NCBI GenBank assembly: GCA_023539445.1
Contig: JAKCEW010000007.1
Location: 1-43,459, forward strand
Length of the DNA stretch: 43,459 bases
Direction: 5' to 3'
Source: Candidatus Terraquivivens yellowstonensis
Lineage (GTDB): Archaea > Thermoproteota > Nitrososphaeria_A > Caldarchaeales > Wolframiiraptoraceae
The position numbers were made by a program, and so were the translations under genes. Below the pieces are notes generated by a model, which saw only the letters and a list, made by a program, of their open reading frames with translations, searched no databases and was not told the DNA's origin. The number at the start of each line of letters is the position of its first letter. Positions within the stretch are counted from its first letter, which is position 1. Below are positions 17,072-25,111 of the stretch, in pieces.

Positions 17072-17992
17072 ATGTTTCTATATGAATTTTGCCATCCAAT
17101 GGATTTAAGAAAAGTTTTAAGGCATGAGTTGATAAAGACATACAACGGTGCTGAATGGTTGAAACGTAAAACCCAATACAAACAAACCACTTTCGAGATA
17201 ATATGTGTCGGAAACGAGTTGCTGATAGGCAAGGTTGTTAACACGAATGCAAACTGGTTGGCTAAAATGATTACAGAGATTGGTGGGTTTGTCAGGAGGA
17301 TCACAGACGTCAGGGATGATTTGTCCGAAATCTCCTCGGTTGTGAGGGAAGGTCTGAAAAGGGGTACGGATTGGATAATAACAAGCGGCGGCCTCGGGCC
17401 TACCTTTGACGATATGACGCTAAACGGTGTTGCTAAGGCTATAAGGAGACCATTAAAGTTGAACAAGCAAGCCTATCAAATGATCCTTGAAAAGTACAAA
17501 GATATGTTTGAACGCGGCATCCTAAAGAGCTTGGAGATAACGCCAGAGCGGAGGAAGATGGCGGAGCTCCCTGCAGGCGCTATTCCCTTACGAAATCGTG
17601 TGGGTACCGCACCAGGCGTACTCATAAAGTTCGGCCGCCAAAGGATAGCTTGCTTACCTGGCGTTCCGGCAGAGCTGATGGACATTTTTGAAAACGAGTT
17701 ACTGCCGATAATTCAAAAATCCATAAAGCGCGTATGTGCCATCGAAAGGACATTGATTGCAAAGGATGTGATAGAATCCGCTTTAGCCCCTGTGATAAAG
17801 GAGCTCGTATCGAAATATCCTGCGATTTATATAAAATCTCATCCGAAAGGCAGGGAGTCGGGTGTATCTATAATAGAGTTGCATTTGACAGCTACGGCCC
17901 CATCGCCTGAGAAAATTGAGAAAGAGATGGAGCAAGTTGTGCAAGAACTAAAGGAAAAAATAGCGGCGTTGGGTGGAACGACCGAGCAATGA
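17072..17992 (+). CDS. CinA-like molybdopterin-binding-fold protein (COG1058)
   Basis: This protein has the MoaB/MogA-like fold found in the N-terminal domain of CinA. Core motifs are EIICVGNELLIGKVVNTNANWLAKMI, DWIITSGGLGPTFDDMT and RIACLPGVPAELMDIFENELLP. The bacterial homologues act in pyridine-nucleotide repair (ADP-ribose pyrophosphatase, with an NMN deamidase domain). The deamidase domain is absent here, as is usual in archaea. The first 40 residues of the longest frame are not family-like, so the start may be TTG 17129 or TTG 17159; I give the full frame. Its stop overlaps the start of the PGI/PMI gene, so the two are coupled. Confidence 0.85.
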   Translation: MFLYEFCHPMDLRKVLRHELIKTYNGAEWLKRKTQYKQTTFEIICVGNELLIGKVVNTNANWLAKMITEIGGFVRRITDVRDDLSEISSVVREGLKRGTDWIITSGGLGPTFDDMTLNGVAKAIRRPLKLNKQAYQMILEKYKDMFERGILKSLEITPERRKMAELPAGAIPLRNRVGTAPGVLIKFGRQRIACLPGVPAELMDIFENELLPIIQKSIKRVCAIERTLIAKDVIESALAPVIKELVSKYPAIYIKSHPKGRESGVSIIELHLTATAPSPEKIEKEMEQVVQELKEKIAALGGTTEQ

Positions 17993-19086
17993 TGCTGGAT
18001 GAGCTTAACTTATATGAAAAGTCAGAGGCGAGGGAGTTCCTAGCTCAGCTAAGGGCTGAGCTGGATGGTTTCTTGGAGGGCATGAAGTCCGCCGAAGCTA
18101 TTTCACTCAAACCGCATCGTAACATAACCTCGATAGTGTTCCTAGGGGTTGGTGGCTCTGGGATAGTTGGCGACCTTTTGTCAGACATCACAGCAAAACG
18201 TAGGGACTTGCCGATTATCTGCCACAAGGATTACTCCCTGCCTCCTTATCTAACGAAGGATGTCCTAGCCGTTGCGGTCAGCTATTCGGGCAACACCGCT
18301 GAAACGCTGTCCGCAATCGTTGAGGCTTACGATGCGGGCTTGCCTATGTTCGGCATTACGTCAGGAGGTTTGATGGAAAAAATTTGTAAGAAGATGGGAA
18401 TACCGATTGTTAAGGTTAGGGATGGACTTCTACCGCGAATGGCCGTTCCCCATATGCTCGGAGCTGCCGTTTCAGTTTTGACGAATGCCGGACTCATAAA
18501 GATGTCTGCCGACGAGCTCAGGAATGCTGTTGAAAATGCAAGGCGCGCACAGGAGTCTGTGGAAGTTCATGTAGGGCTGGAATCAAACATAGCAAAGCAG
18601 GTTGCAAACCAGATATACAACAAGGTAACTTTCATATACTCCCATGGGCTCCTCTCCTCCGTTGGCTACCGTTTAAAGTGTCAGTTGAACGAGAATGCTA
18701 AAATGCTGGCGGTGAATCAGTGTTTGCCAGAAATCCTGCACAACGATATAGAGGGTTGGAGTCCAGCATTGGCTAACTGCTTGGCGGTTGTTGTGCTAAG
18801 GCATAAAGACGAACCCCTGGCTGTTAAGGAGGCGCTGGATAGGATGGAGGTCTTCCTAGGAGAACAGTTAGGTATAAGTGTGTCGAGGATTGTCGGTGAC
18901 GGAAACGATGATGCTACCAAAATCCTCTCGAGTATGGTTATATGCGATTATGTAAGCTTCTACACGGCAATGATGAGGGGGGTAAATCCTATAAGGGTTG
19001 ACAGGATAAAATCTATGAGGGAGGGTATCATAAGCAACTCGAGGCTACTCGAGCAAGTTGCAAAGAGGTTTGAGGTCAAACCATGA
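17989..19086 (+). CDS. bifunctional phosphoglucose/phosphomannose isomerase
   Basis: This archaeal-type PGI/PMI interconverts glucose-6-P or mannose-6-P with fructose-6-P. Two SIS domains are recognisable: VFLGVGGSGIVGDLL starts the first, and AVSYSGNTAETLSAIVEAYDAG contains the sugar-phosphate loop. The active-site region LNENAKMLAVNQCLPEILHNDIEGW carries the conserved His and Glu. About 365 residues is slightly longer than the 300-330 common in Thermoproteota. It overlaps the CinA-like gene (ATGA) and the SpoIIM-like gene (four bases), so three genes form one tight operon. Confidence 0.92.
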   Translation: MMLDELNLYEKSEAREFLAQLRAELDGFLEGMKSAEAISLKPHRNITSIVFLGVGGSGIVGDLLSDITAKRRDLPIICHKDYSLPPYLTKDVLAVAVSYSGNTAETLSAIVEAYDAGLPMFGITSGGLMEKICKKMGIPIVKVRDGLLPRMAVPHMLGAAVSVLTNAGLIKMSADELRNAVENARRAQESVEVHVGLESNIAKQVANQIYNKVTFIYSHGLLSSVGYRLKCQLNENAKMLAVNQCLPEILHNDIEGWSPALANCLAVVVLRHKDEPLAVKEALDRMEVFLGEQLGISVSRIVGDGNDDATKILSSMVICDYVSFYTAMMRGVNPIRVDRIKSMREGIISNSRLLEQVAKRFEVKP

Positions 19087-19649
19087 TGCTAGGTTCCATC
19101 CAAATTAAGAAGAGAGCGTTGCTGTCCATCATTACCACGATAGCATTGATGATGGTTCTTCTATCCGGGTCTTTGGTGACTTTAACCCAAGAAGAGAGCG
19201 AAGAAAAGATTCAGCAGGTTAGCGAACTCCTTCGCGATATAACTGTTTGGAAGATCTTCTTCAACAATTTTCAGATAGCTTTGCTGATGTTTATTCCAGT
19301 GTTTGGTACTTTTATCGGAGGATACATAATTTACTCGACGGGAACGGTCTTTGCGGCATACTCCGTTCAGTCGAGCATACCGGCCGTGTACCTCGTCGGG
19401 CTTAGCCTGTTGTCGCCGTACGGCATATTAGAATTCTTGGGTTATGGGCTGGCGATGTCGGAGGGATTTTTGATAATCTACTCGGCCTTTAAGAAAAAGT
19501 TAGGGTCTGAAGCTAAAGCACTTCCGTTAATAATTCTGGCAGTTGCTGGGTTACTGCTTACGGCGGCGGCATTAGAGATGCTGACTATAGAGATTTATTC
19601 TCAAGCACCAAGCAGTTTGTGGAGCATCAATCCCAGCAGATCTCCATAG
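19083..19649 (+). CDS. SpoIIM/DUF95-like integral membrane protein
   Basis: This 188-residue membrane protein resembles the stage II sporulation M family of archaea and bacteria. Features are an N-terminal hydrophobic segment, the FFNNFQIALLMFIPVFGTFIGGYIIYSTG segment with paired Asn, and the SPYGILEFLGYGLAMSEGF motif (like PHGIxE in the family). Molecular function is unknown. It overlaps the PGI/PMI stop by four bases, so it is in that operon. Its last 49 bases overlap the end of the convergent prepilin peptidase gene. Confidence 0.75.
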   Translation: MMLGSIQIKKRALLSIITTIALMMVLLSGSLVTLTQEESEEKIQQVSELLRDITVWKIFFNNFQIALLMFIPVFGTFIGGYIIYSTGTVFAAYSVQSSIPAVYLVGLSLLSPYGILEFLGYGLAMSEGFLIIYSAFKKKLGSEAKALPLIILAVAGLLLTAAALEMLTIEIYSQAPSSLWSINPSRSP

Positions 19650-20320
19650 AATACGGAGACCACGAAGCCACAGGTTATAAAGATCAACAAAGGTATGCCG
19701 GGTGTAAGCCATGCCCTGTCCCTGTCAATCTGTGGCTCAAAATCAACAAGAATGTTGAACGTAAACTTGCGCTTACCTTCCAGAACTTCTTCCATGGGCA
19801 TCCAGAACTTTTTAGCCTTCGCGTTGTCGCAAAGCGTTCCAAAGAAACAGGCTAGAGCCTTCCTCAGGACGTGCTCGTGCTCTAGGCCCTCGAAGATATT
19901 ATCGCCTTTGAGTATGCGTATAAGGTTGTAGATCGCAAAGCTCACCGGTAAGATTGCGGATATCAACAATCCATTCATGAAAGAGTGAATTGCCGTAAAA
20001 GGATGAATGGCAGCGGCTGGCCAGTATATGGGCATGATCACGGAGATCGCAGTCAAAGCTTTTGCGTCCGCTCCACCATAAAGCCTAGCATAGTATAGAC
20101 CAAAGGCTAAGGCAGCACTCACACCTATCGAAATTAGGCCCAAAAAAGTGTAGTTAGATAGTCCTGCAGTCATAAAGTCGTACGCAGTTATGATCGCACC
20201 GATGGAACCGCAGAGCACCCATAGTTTGTCGCTAACCTCCCTGAACCTAAAATCGCTGTATGATGCATAGCACATCATCATCAATATTAGGGCTATCCTA
20301 ATGACGTCTAACGTCAGCAT
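19601..20320 (-). CDS. A24-family prepilin/archaellin peptidase
   Basis: This membrane aspartyl protease removes class III signal peptides from archaellins and pilin-like proteins. The first catalytic Asp is in ASYSDFRFREV in the first cytoplasmic loop, and the second is in the GxGD-like motif YGGADAKAL. About six hydrophobic segments are present, plus a cytoplasmic insert (about 130-200). At 239 residues it fits FlaK/PibD-type enzymes with an insert. It is convergent with the SpoIIM-like gene. No pilin gene is present in the window. Confidence 0.85.
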   Translation of the reverse strand: MLTLDVIRIALILMMMCYASYSDFRFREVSDKLWVLCGSIGAIITAYDFMTAGLSNYTFLGLISIGVSAALAFGLYYARLYGGADAKALTAISVIMPIYWPAAAIHPFTAIHSFMNGLLISAILPVSFAIYNLIRILKGDNIFEGLEHEHVLRKALACFFGTLCDNAKAKKFWMPMEEVLEGKRKFTFNILVDFEPQIDRDRAWLTPGIPLLIFITCGFVVSVFYGDLLGLMLHKLLGA

Positions 20321-20333
20321 GATCGTAGTTTGA

Positions 20334-21572
20334 TTAGAACCAGCTACCTAAAGCCTTTACTGCTTCCGCAACCCTCTTCACGGCAACAATCATTGCTGCC
20401 TGTCTTGCATTCACGGCATACTCTTTGGCGGTCCTCATGACATCGTTAAACGCCTTCACCATTTTCGTATCCAAGTTCGCCTTAACATCTTCCACAGACC
20501 ACTTACTGCGCGTAAGGTTCTGGACCCATTCGAAGTAACTGACAGTTACACCGCCTGCGCTAGCCAGCGTGTCCGGTACGACGAGTATGCCCTTCTCGAA
20601 CAAAATCTTATCCGCATCAGGCGTAGTAGGTCCGTTAGCCGCCTCTATTACGGCCGACGTATTAATCCTATCCGCGTTCTTTGCTGTTATCACGTTCTCG
20701 ATGGCAGCAGGGATTAGAAAGTCGCACTCCAACTCTAGAAGCTCCTCGTTCGTTATGTTCTTAGCCTTTTCGTAGTTTATGACAGAGCCCGTCTTTCTTT
20801 TGTGCTCTGCTATTTTTTCAACATCGAGCTGATCTTTGGAGTATATGCCGCCCTTTGAGTCGCTTACCGCTATGATTCTGCAGCCCATCTCCTGGAGTAG
20901 CTTAGCGGATATGGATCCCGCATTACCGAAGCCCTGTACCACGACCCTCGCGCCCTTCAATGGTTTTCCCAAGTACTTAGCGACCTCTCTCGTGACGATG
21001 GCCACGCCCATCCCGGTGGCCTCATTCCTACCCTCGCTACCACCCAAGGCGATTGGTTTACCAGTTACAACAGCGGGCGTCGGTTCGCCATACATCTTAC
21101 TGTACGTGTCCATTATCCAAGCCATCGTCTGGGCATCCGTGTAGACATCTGGGGCGGGTATGTCTAAATAGGGGCCTATGACCCTTGCAATCGCCATCGT
21201 ATATTTCCTAGTGAGCCTTTCGAGCTCCGCTTGGCTCATGCTCTTTGGATCGCATCTTATCCCTCCTTTCGCTCCGCCGAAAGGTATGTCGACCACCGCA
21301 CACTTCCAGGTCATCAGCATGGATAATGCCGTAACTTCCTCAAGAGTTACGTCCGGATGATACCTTATGCCACCTTTGTATGGTCCCCTCGCGGAATTAT
21401 GCTGAACCCTGTACCCGGTGAAAACCTTTACCTCACCATTGTCCATTTTACAAGGCAGAGACACAATGATGGTGCGCTCAGGCTTCTCAAGAACTTCACG
21501 TAGCCCTTCGTTTAAATTTAGTATCTGCGCCGCCTCTTCGAATTGCTCCCTCACATACGATAGGAAGGACAT
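20334..21572 (-). CDS. gdhA: glutamate dehydrogenase, paralogue 1
   Basis: This hexameric-type GDH interconverts glutamate with 2-oxoglutarate and ammonia. The N-terminal domain has RVQHNSARGPYKGGIRYHP and IPFGGAKGGIRCDP with the substrate lysines, and the catalytic Asp in DIPAPDVYTDAQTM. The Rossmann domain starts with VVVQGFGNAGSISAKLL, and LIPAAIENVIT and EAANGPTTPDAD follow. At 412 residues it is typical. It lies 108 bases downstream of a second paralogue; an AT-rich TATA-like stretch around 21602-21610 suggests its own promoter. Confidence 0.94.
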   Translation of the reverse strand: MSFLSYVREQFEEAAQILNLNEGLREVLEKPERTIIVSLPCKMDNGEVKVFTGYRVQHNSARGPYKGGIRYHPDVTLEEVTALSMLMTWKCAVVDIPFGGAKGGIRCDPKSMSQAELERLTRKYTMAIARVIGPYLDIPAPDVYTDAQTMAWIMDTYSKMYGEPTPAVVTGKPIALGGSEGRNEATGMGVAIVTREVAKYLGKPLKGARVVVQGFGNAGSISAKLLQEMGCRIIAVSDSKGGIYSKDQLDVEKIAEHKRKTGSVINYEKAKNITNEELLELECDFLIPAAIENVITAKNADRINTSAVIEAANGPTTPDADKILFEKGILVVPDTLASAGGVTVSYFEWVQNLTRSKWSVEDVKANLDTKMVKAFNDVMRTAKEYAVNARQAAMIVAVKRVAEAVKALGSWF

Positions 21573-21680
21573 GTTTACCAGAAATTCGGCAAAACATCTG
21601 CATTAAATCTTTTTTTGTTTTTTGTAAAGATTTTTGTTATATATTACGCAACTTGTAAAAATTGTGTAATTCCTAAACGT

Positions 21681-22919
21681 TTATAGACCGTCAACCCTCC
21701 ACATATATTCCTCTAGGTCCTCGCGGGCATACGCCTCCGTAGCTACGTCTATTGCACCCTCTCTCAGTAGCATTGCCTTCTTGACCCTTCTCTTTGCCAC
21801 ATCTTCGGCAACGATTCTGGGAGGATTGTTTGAGTTGGCGGCCTCTATTAGAACCCTCTTCACATTGGTGGTTATCTTGTACTTGATCAGCTCAAAAGCC
21901 TGCATCTCAGTTCCGCCTATATATTCAACATAAGATCCAATGACACCGCCCGCATTAACGAGGAAGTCGGGTATGATCCATACGCCGTTTTGCTGCAATA
22001 TTCTTTCTGCGCCCTTCGTCGTAGGTATGTTTGCAGCTTCGACGACCATCTTTACCTTGGAGGAGATAAGGTGGTGCACGGTTTGCTCATTTATCGTATA
22101 CGAGGTTGCGGCGGGTATGAATATGTCCGCTTCTTTCTCAAATATTTTATCCCTAGGCTCTTTTGGTACGTCATTTAGGTCATTAAGCACAGGAGCTTTC
22201 ATTTTTGTTCTTAAGAGCTTTAGCTCCTCCATTATCTTCGGTATGTCCAAACCATTTGGGTCGTAAATACAAGCTGAGGCGTCGTTTATGGCGACAACCT
22301 TGTATCCCATTTCGTCAAGAAACTTTGCTGTGAATGAGCCCACATTACCGAAGCCCTGTATCGCGATTCTGGCCTCCTTTGGATCAATATTCAATATGTT
22401 TAACTTGTTCAGAATCTTGAGCGATAAATCCGTCGCTATGGCTACACCATAACCCGTGGTTCCGAGCTCATGCGGTATGCCTCCCAACTCTGTAGGCTTG
22501 CCGGTGCAGGCCTTCATGTCACCTATCTCATGCGCAAATACTGCCATATCCATCTCAGTCGTTCCCATATCCGTAGCAGCTACGTATTGTAGCGGCACGT
22601 ACGGTTTAATGGCCTTTGCAAATGCCCTAACCCATGCTACCCTATCAACCTCTAAAGGATTGCCCCTAATGCCCCCTTTCGCTCCGCCGAACGGTAGTCC
22701 GGCTATAGCACACTTCCAAGTCATGACTCTTGCGAGCTGAAAAATCTCTTGGGGCGTCACGGTTGGCTGAAACCTTATCCCGCCTTTTCCTGGGCCCATA
22801 GCTGTGTTGTCAATTACCAAGACGCCCCGCATCTTCGTATGTGGATCGTAGACCTGTATGACCTTTTCTGGTCCCCATTCGTCGGCTAAACTCCATACAT
22901 CAAAATACTGGCTTGACAT
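21681..22919 (-). CDS. glutamate dehydrogenase family paralogue 2
   Basis: This is a second Glu/Leu/Phe/Val dehydrogenase family enzyme of 412 residues, clearly divergent from its neighbour. The substrate lysines are kept (GPGKGGIRF, PFGGAKGGIRG) and the catalytic Asp is in YVAATDMGTTEMD, where paralogue 1 has PAPDVYT. The Rossmann motif is IQGFGNVGSFTAKFL. The differing pocket suggests altered substrate or coenzyme preference, or a regulatory subunit, but GDH is the safest call. It is translated from ATG 22919 with a strong AGGTGAT site at 22925-22931. It has a leader of about 125 bases with three inverted repeats. Confidence 0.88.
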   Translation of the reverse strand: MSSQYFDVWSLADEWGPEKVIQVYDPHTKMRGVLVIDNTAMGPGKGGIRFQPTVTPQEIFQLARVMTWKCAIAGLPFGGAKGGIRGNPLEVDRVAWVRAFAKAIKPYVPLQYVAATDMGTTEMDMAVFAHEIGDMKACTGKPTELGGIPHELGTTGYGVAIATDLSLKILNKLNILNIDPKEARIAIQGFGNVGSFTAKFLDEMGYKVVAINDASACIYDPNGLDIPKIMEELKLLRTKMKAPVLNDLNDVPKEPRDKIFEKEADIFIPAATSYTINEQTVHHLISSKVKMVVEAANIPTTKGAERILQQNGVWIIPDFLVNAGGVIGSYVEYIGGTEMQAFELIKYKITTNVKRVLIEAANSNNPPRIVAEDVAKRRVKKAMLLREGAIDVATEAYAREDLEEYMWRVDGL

Positions 22920-23260
22920 TTCTCATCACCTTTACAATCTCAAGAAGCTTTTGCTTCTCGCATTCTACATTGTTGGGATGCCAACCTAATACCTTTAATA
23001 ACGCATGAGATTCATACAACCATGAATCCCTTTTATTATTGTTCCTTCCATGTTTATCAATATTTTTTATACACTTACAACTACTGTACAAAATTAAAGC
23101 GTCTCTTTGACGTCGCAGTATGCGTTGGGTTGTATAAAATAACAAGACCCCTTCTGACAGCGTGTCGCTACGAACATTTTGCAGATGCTTTGCAGATTTT
23201 TTAACACTATAATAAACCTTAGCGAAATTTTATATATGAACGCTTGCGCTTTGGTTGAAG
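22920..23260. promoter_or_regulatory. divergent intergenic region with a structured gdh2 leader
   Basis: On the reverse strand, GTGTATAAAAAA (23064-23075) is the gdh2 TATA box, giving a start near 23044 and a leader of about 125 bases. Inverted repeats in it are GATTCAT/ATGAATC (23009-23028), GTTGG/CCAAC (22972-22985) and AGAAGC/GCTTCT (22943-22958); the last is about 12 bases before AGGTGAT. On the forward strand, TTGTATAAAATAAC (about 23129-23143) is a second TATA-like box. A direct repeat TTTGCAGAT and T-run near 23175-23202 could mark a short transcript. ATTTTATATAT (23226-23237) serves the chaperonin gene, whose message would start at ATG 23261. Confidence 0.5.
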
Positions 23261-25090
23261 ATGAATGCATCCGCCCACAGGTTCAGAGGCAGGGACTTTG
23301 TACCAACGATTTCCCATAGGTTGCTTATGGAAAAACTCGATAGGGGTTATGCCAAGCTAGCTAATGTTGACCAGAGGCTGTTGCCCCTTTCGCATGAATC
23401 CGTGCCAGAACCCACAATATACGTTAACGGTGAGCCGGCATCCGTACTCAGCATAAGTTCTGAGTTTAAGCTGGGTGAGGATGCCCAATCCGAGAAGTTT
23501 TCTGTCGTCCAGTGGGTGACAGAGTTTGTCTCAGGACTTTATGGACCATTCAGGATGAGTAAGTTGATAACTGATGAAAGAGGTCTAAAATATTTGGCAA
23601 GCGATGTTAGGACCATTCTAAGAAAAGTAGGATTGGCACATCCGATAGCCCAGCTCATGGCAGGTGCTGGTTTGACGATGTCTAAGACTGCGGGCGACGG
23701 GGCCGTTTACACCATAATCTTGGGCGGCAAGATTTTGGAAAGATGTCGGGAACTCATGCTGAAAGGCCTTAGTGTATCTACAATACTTGACGGGCTTCTG
23801 GATGCGCTTAACCAAAGCTTGCACATGCTGGAGCGTCTGTCAATTGATGTTTCATCTCAACGCGAAAAGATGTTGATGTTGGTTATGAATACGAGTGTGA
23901 TGAACAGATTACCTGAGCACATTCGGCATAAGTTTGCAAACATTCTAAACAGGGTGGTGGAAATTGTCGGAATAGATGAGCTGGCATCTGTTGACGTGGA
24001 CAAGGTGGTCGATATAAAAGCCGTTGAGAGCGGATCGCTCGACGACTCGCTTGTTTTAGATGGCGTTGCTGTCTTCAAAGAAATGGCACACCCAGACATG
24101 CCGAAAAAGATAGAGAGCGCGAGGGTTGCCGTGCTTAAAGATGAACTGAGAGTGCATGAAAAAATTGGACGCCAGCTAAACTATTCCTTGGAACTTGAGG
24201 GTGCAGGATTAAAGGAGTTGCTGGAGAGTAAGAATGCGTACGTATCCAGTCTAGTTAAAAAAATCAAGGACCTGAACGTCAGCTTTGTCGTTATTGAAAA
24301 GGGAGCAACACCTATCGCCATTGAGCAGCTTGCAAAAGCGGGAATTGCTGCCATATATGGGCTTCCACATCCTGAGGTAGAGTTGATAGTTAGGGCAGTT
24401 AATGCGCTACCAGCAAAAACGACGCTACTAGAAGACTCAGACCTTGGATGGGCAGGACTCATAGAGGAAGTTGACTTTAATGGTAAGAAAGCAGTGCTTA
24501 TTCATAAATGTAGAAAACCAAAAAGCGTTACTGTTCTGCTCAGAGGTGTAACAAATTTGCTGCAAAGTGATGTGGAGAGGAGTCTTAAGCACTCCCTTCC
24601 GATTTTCTCCCTCATCAGAGAATGTTGTAAGGTTGTCTATGGCGGCGGTGCCTTCGAGATAGAACTATCGCTACACCTTAAAGAGTATGCCGAGAACATT
24701 CCAGACAAGAGGCAGCTGGTCATTAAAGCCATAGCGGATGCGTTTGAGGACGTTGTGTCTGTTCTCTCTACGAACCTAGGTCAAGACCCATTAGAGGTTT
24801 TGAGTAGGCTAAAGTCAGAGCATATGTCTGGAAAGGTTGATGCGTGCGTTAACTCTGAAGGCGGTGTTGCGGATGCTAAAGGTTTAGGCTTGTACGAGTT
24901 GTCCGCTGTTAAGCAGCAGGCTATCAAAACTGCCTTTGAGCTTGCTTACACAATCCTTAGAATAGATGGGATAATAACCGGCAGGAAATTATCAGAATCT
25001 GAGTATTACTACGTGAAAAGGACTAAGGGGACGTCCCCAGAAAGGCTGAGGGAGCTTAAGAAAGAGTACGGTCTTGAGACTTTAGAATAA
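23261..25090 (+). CDS. divergent group II chaperonin (thermosome/CCT homologue)
   Basis: This TCP-1/thermosome-family protein of about 609 residues is longer than the usual 540-560. Family landmarks survive: GPFRMSKLITDERG (canonical GPRGMDKM), a GAGLTMSKTAGDGAV segment where thermosomes have GDGTT, SVTVLLRGVTNLLQSDVERSLKHSL (canonical LLRGGT region) and VVYGGGAFEIELSLHLKEYA. The NDGATIL nucleotide motif is replaced by SDVRTIL. Loss at both nucleotide motifs suggests reduced or absent ATPase activity, or co-assembly with an active thermosome. TTG 23255 is in frame, but the TATA box at 23226-23237 points to leaderless ATG 23261. It is monocistronic. Confidence 0.85.
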   Translation: MNASAHRFRGRDFVPTISHRLLMEKLDRGYAKLANVDQRLLPLSHESVPEPTIYVNGEPASVLSISSEFKLGEDAQSEKFSVVQWVTEFVSGLYGPFRMSKLITDERGLKYLASDVRTILRKVGLAHPIAQLMAGAGLTMSKTAGDGAVYTIILGGKILERCRELMLKGLSVSTILDGLLDALNQSLHMLERLSIDVSSQREKMLMLVMNTSVMNRLPEHIRHKFANILNRVVEIVGIDELASVDVDKVVDIKAVESGSLDDSLVLDGVAVFKEMAHPDMPKKIESARVAVLKDELRVHEKIGRQLNYSLELEGAGLKELLESKNAYVSSLVKKIKDLNVSFVVIEKGATPIAIEQLAKAGIAAIYGLPHPEVELIVRAVNALPAKTTLLEDSDLGWAGLIEEVDFNGKKAVLIHKCRKPKSVTVLLRGVTNLLQSDVERSLKHSLPIFSLIRECCKVVYGGGAFEIELSLHLKEYAENIPDKRQLVIKAIADAFEDVVSVLSTNLGQDPLEVLSRLKSEHMSGKVDACVNSEGGVADAKGLGLYELSAVKQQAIKTAFELAYTILRIDGIITGRKLSESEYYYVKRTKGTSPERLRELKKEYGLETLE

Positions 25091-25111
25091 AATAAAAAAT
25101 TAGGGATTGCT

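Noticed and set aside
22919-22932. GTGATGAG before gdh2 as a C box
   Set aside because: It is the AGGTGAT ribosome binding site of gdh2; no D box follows.
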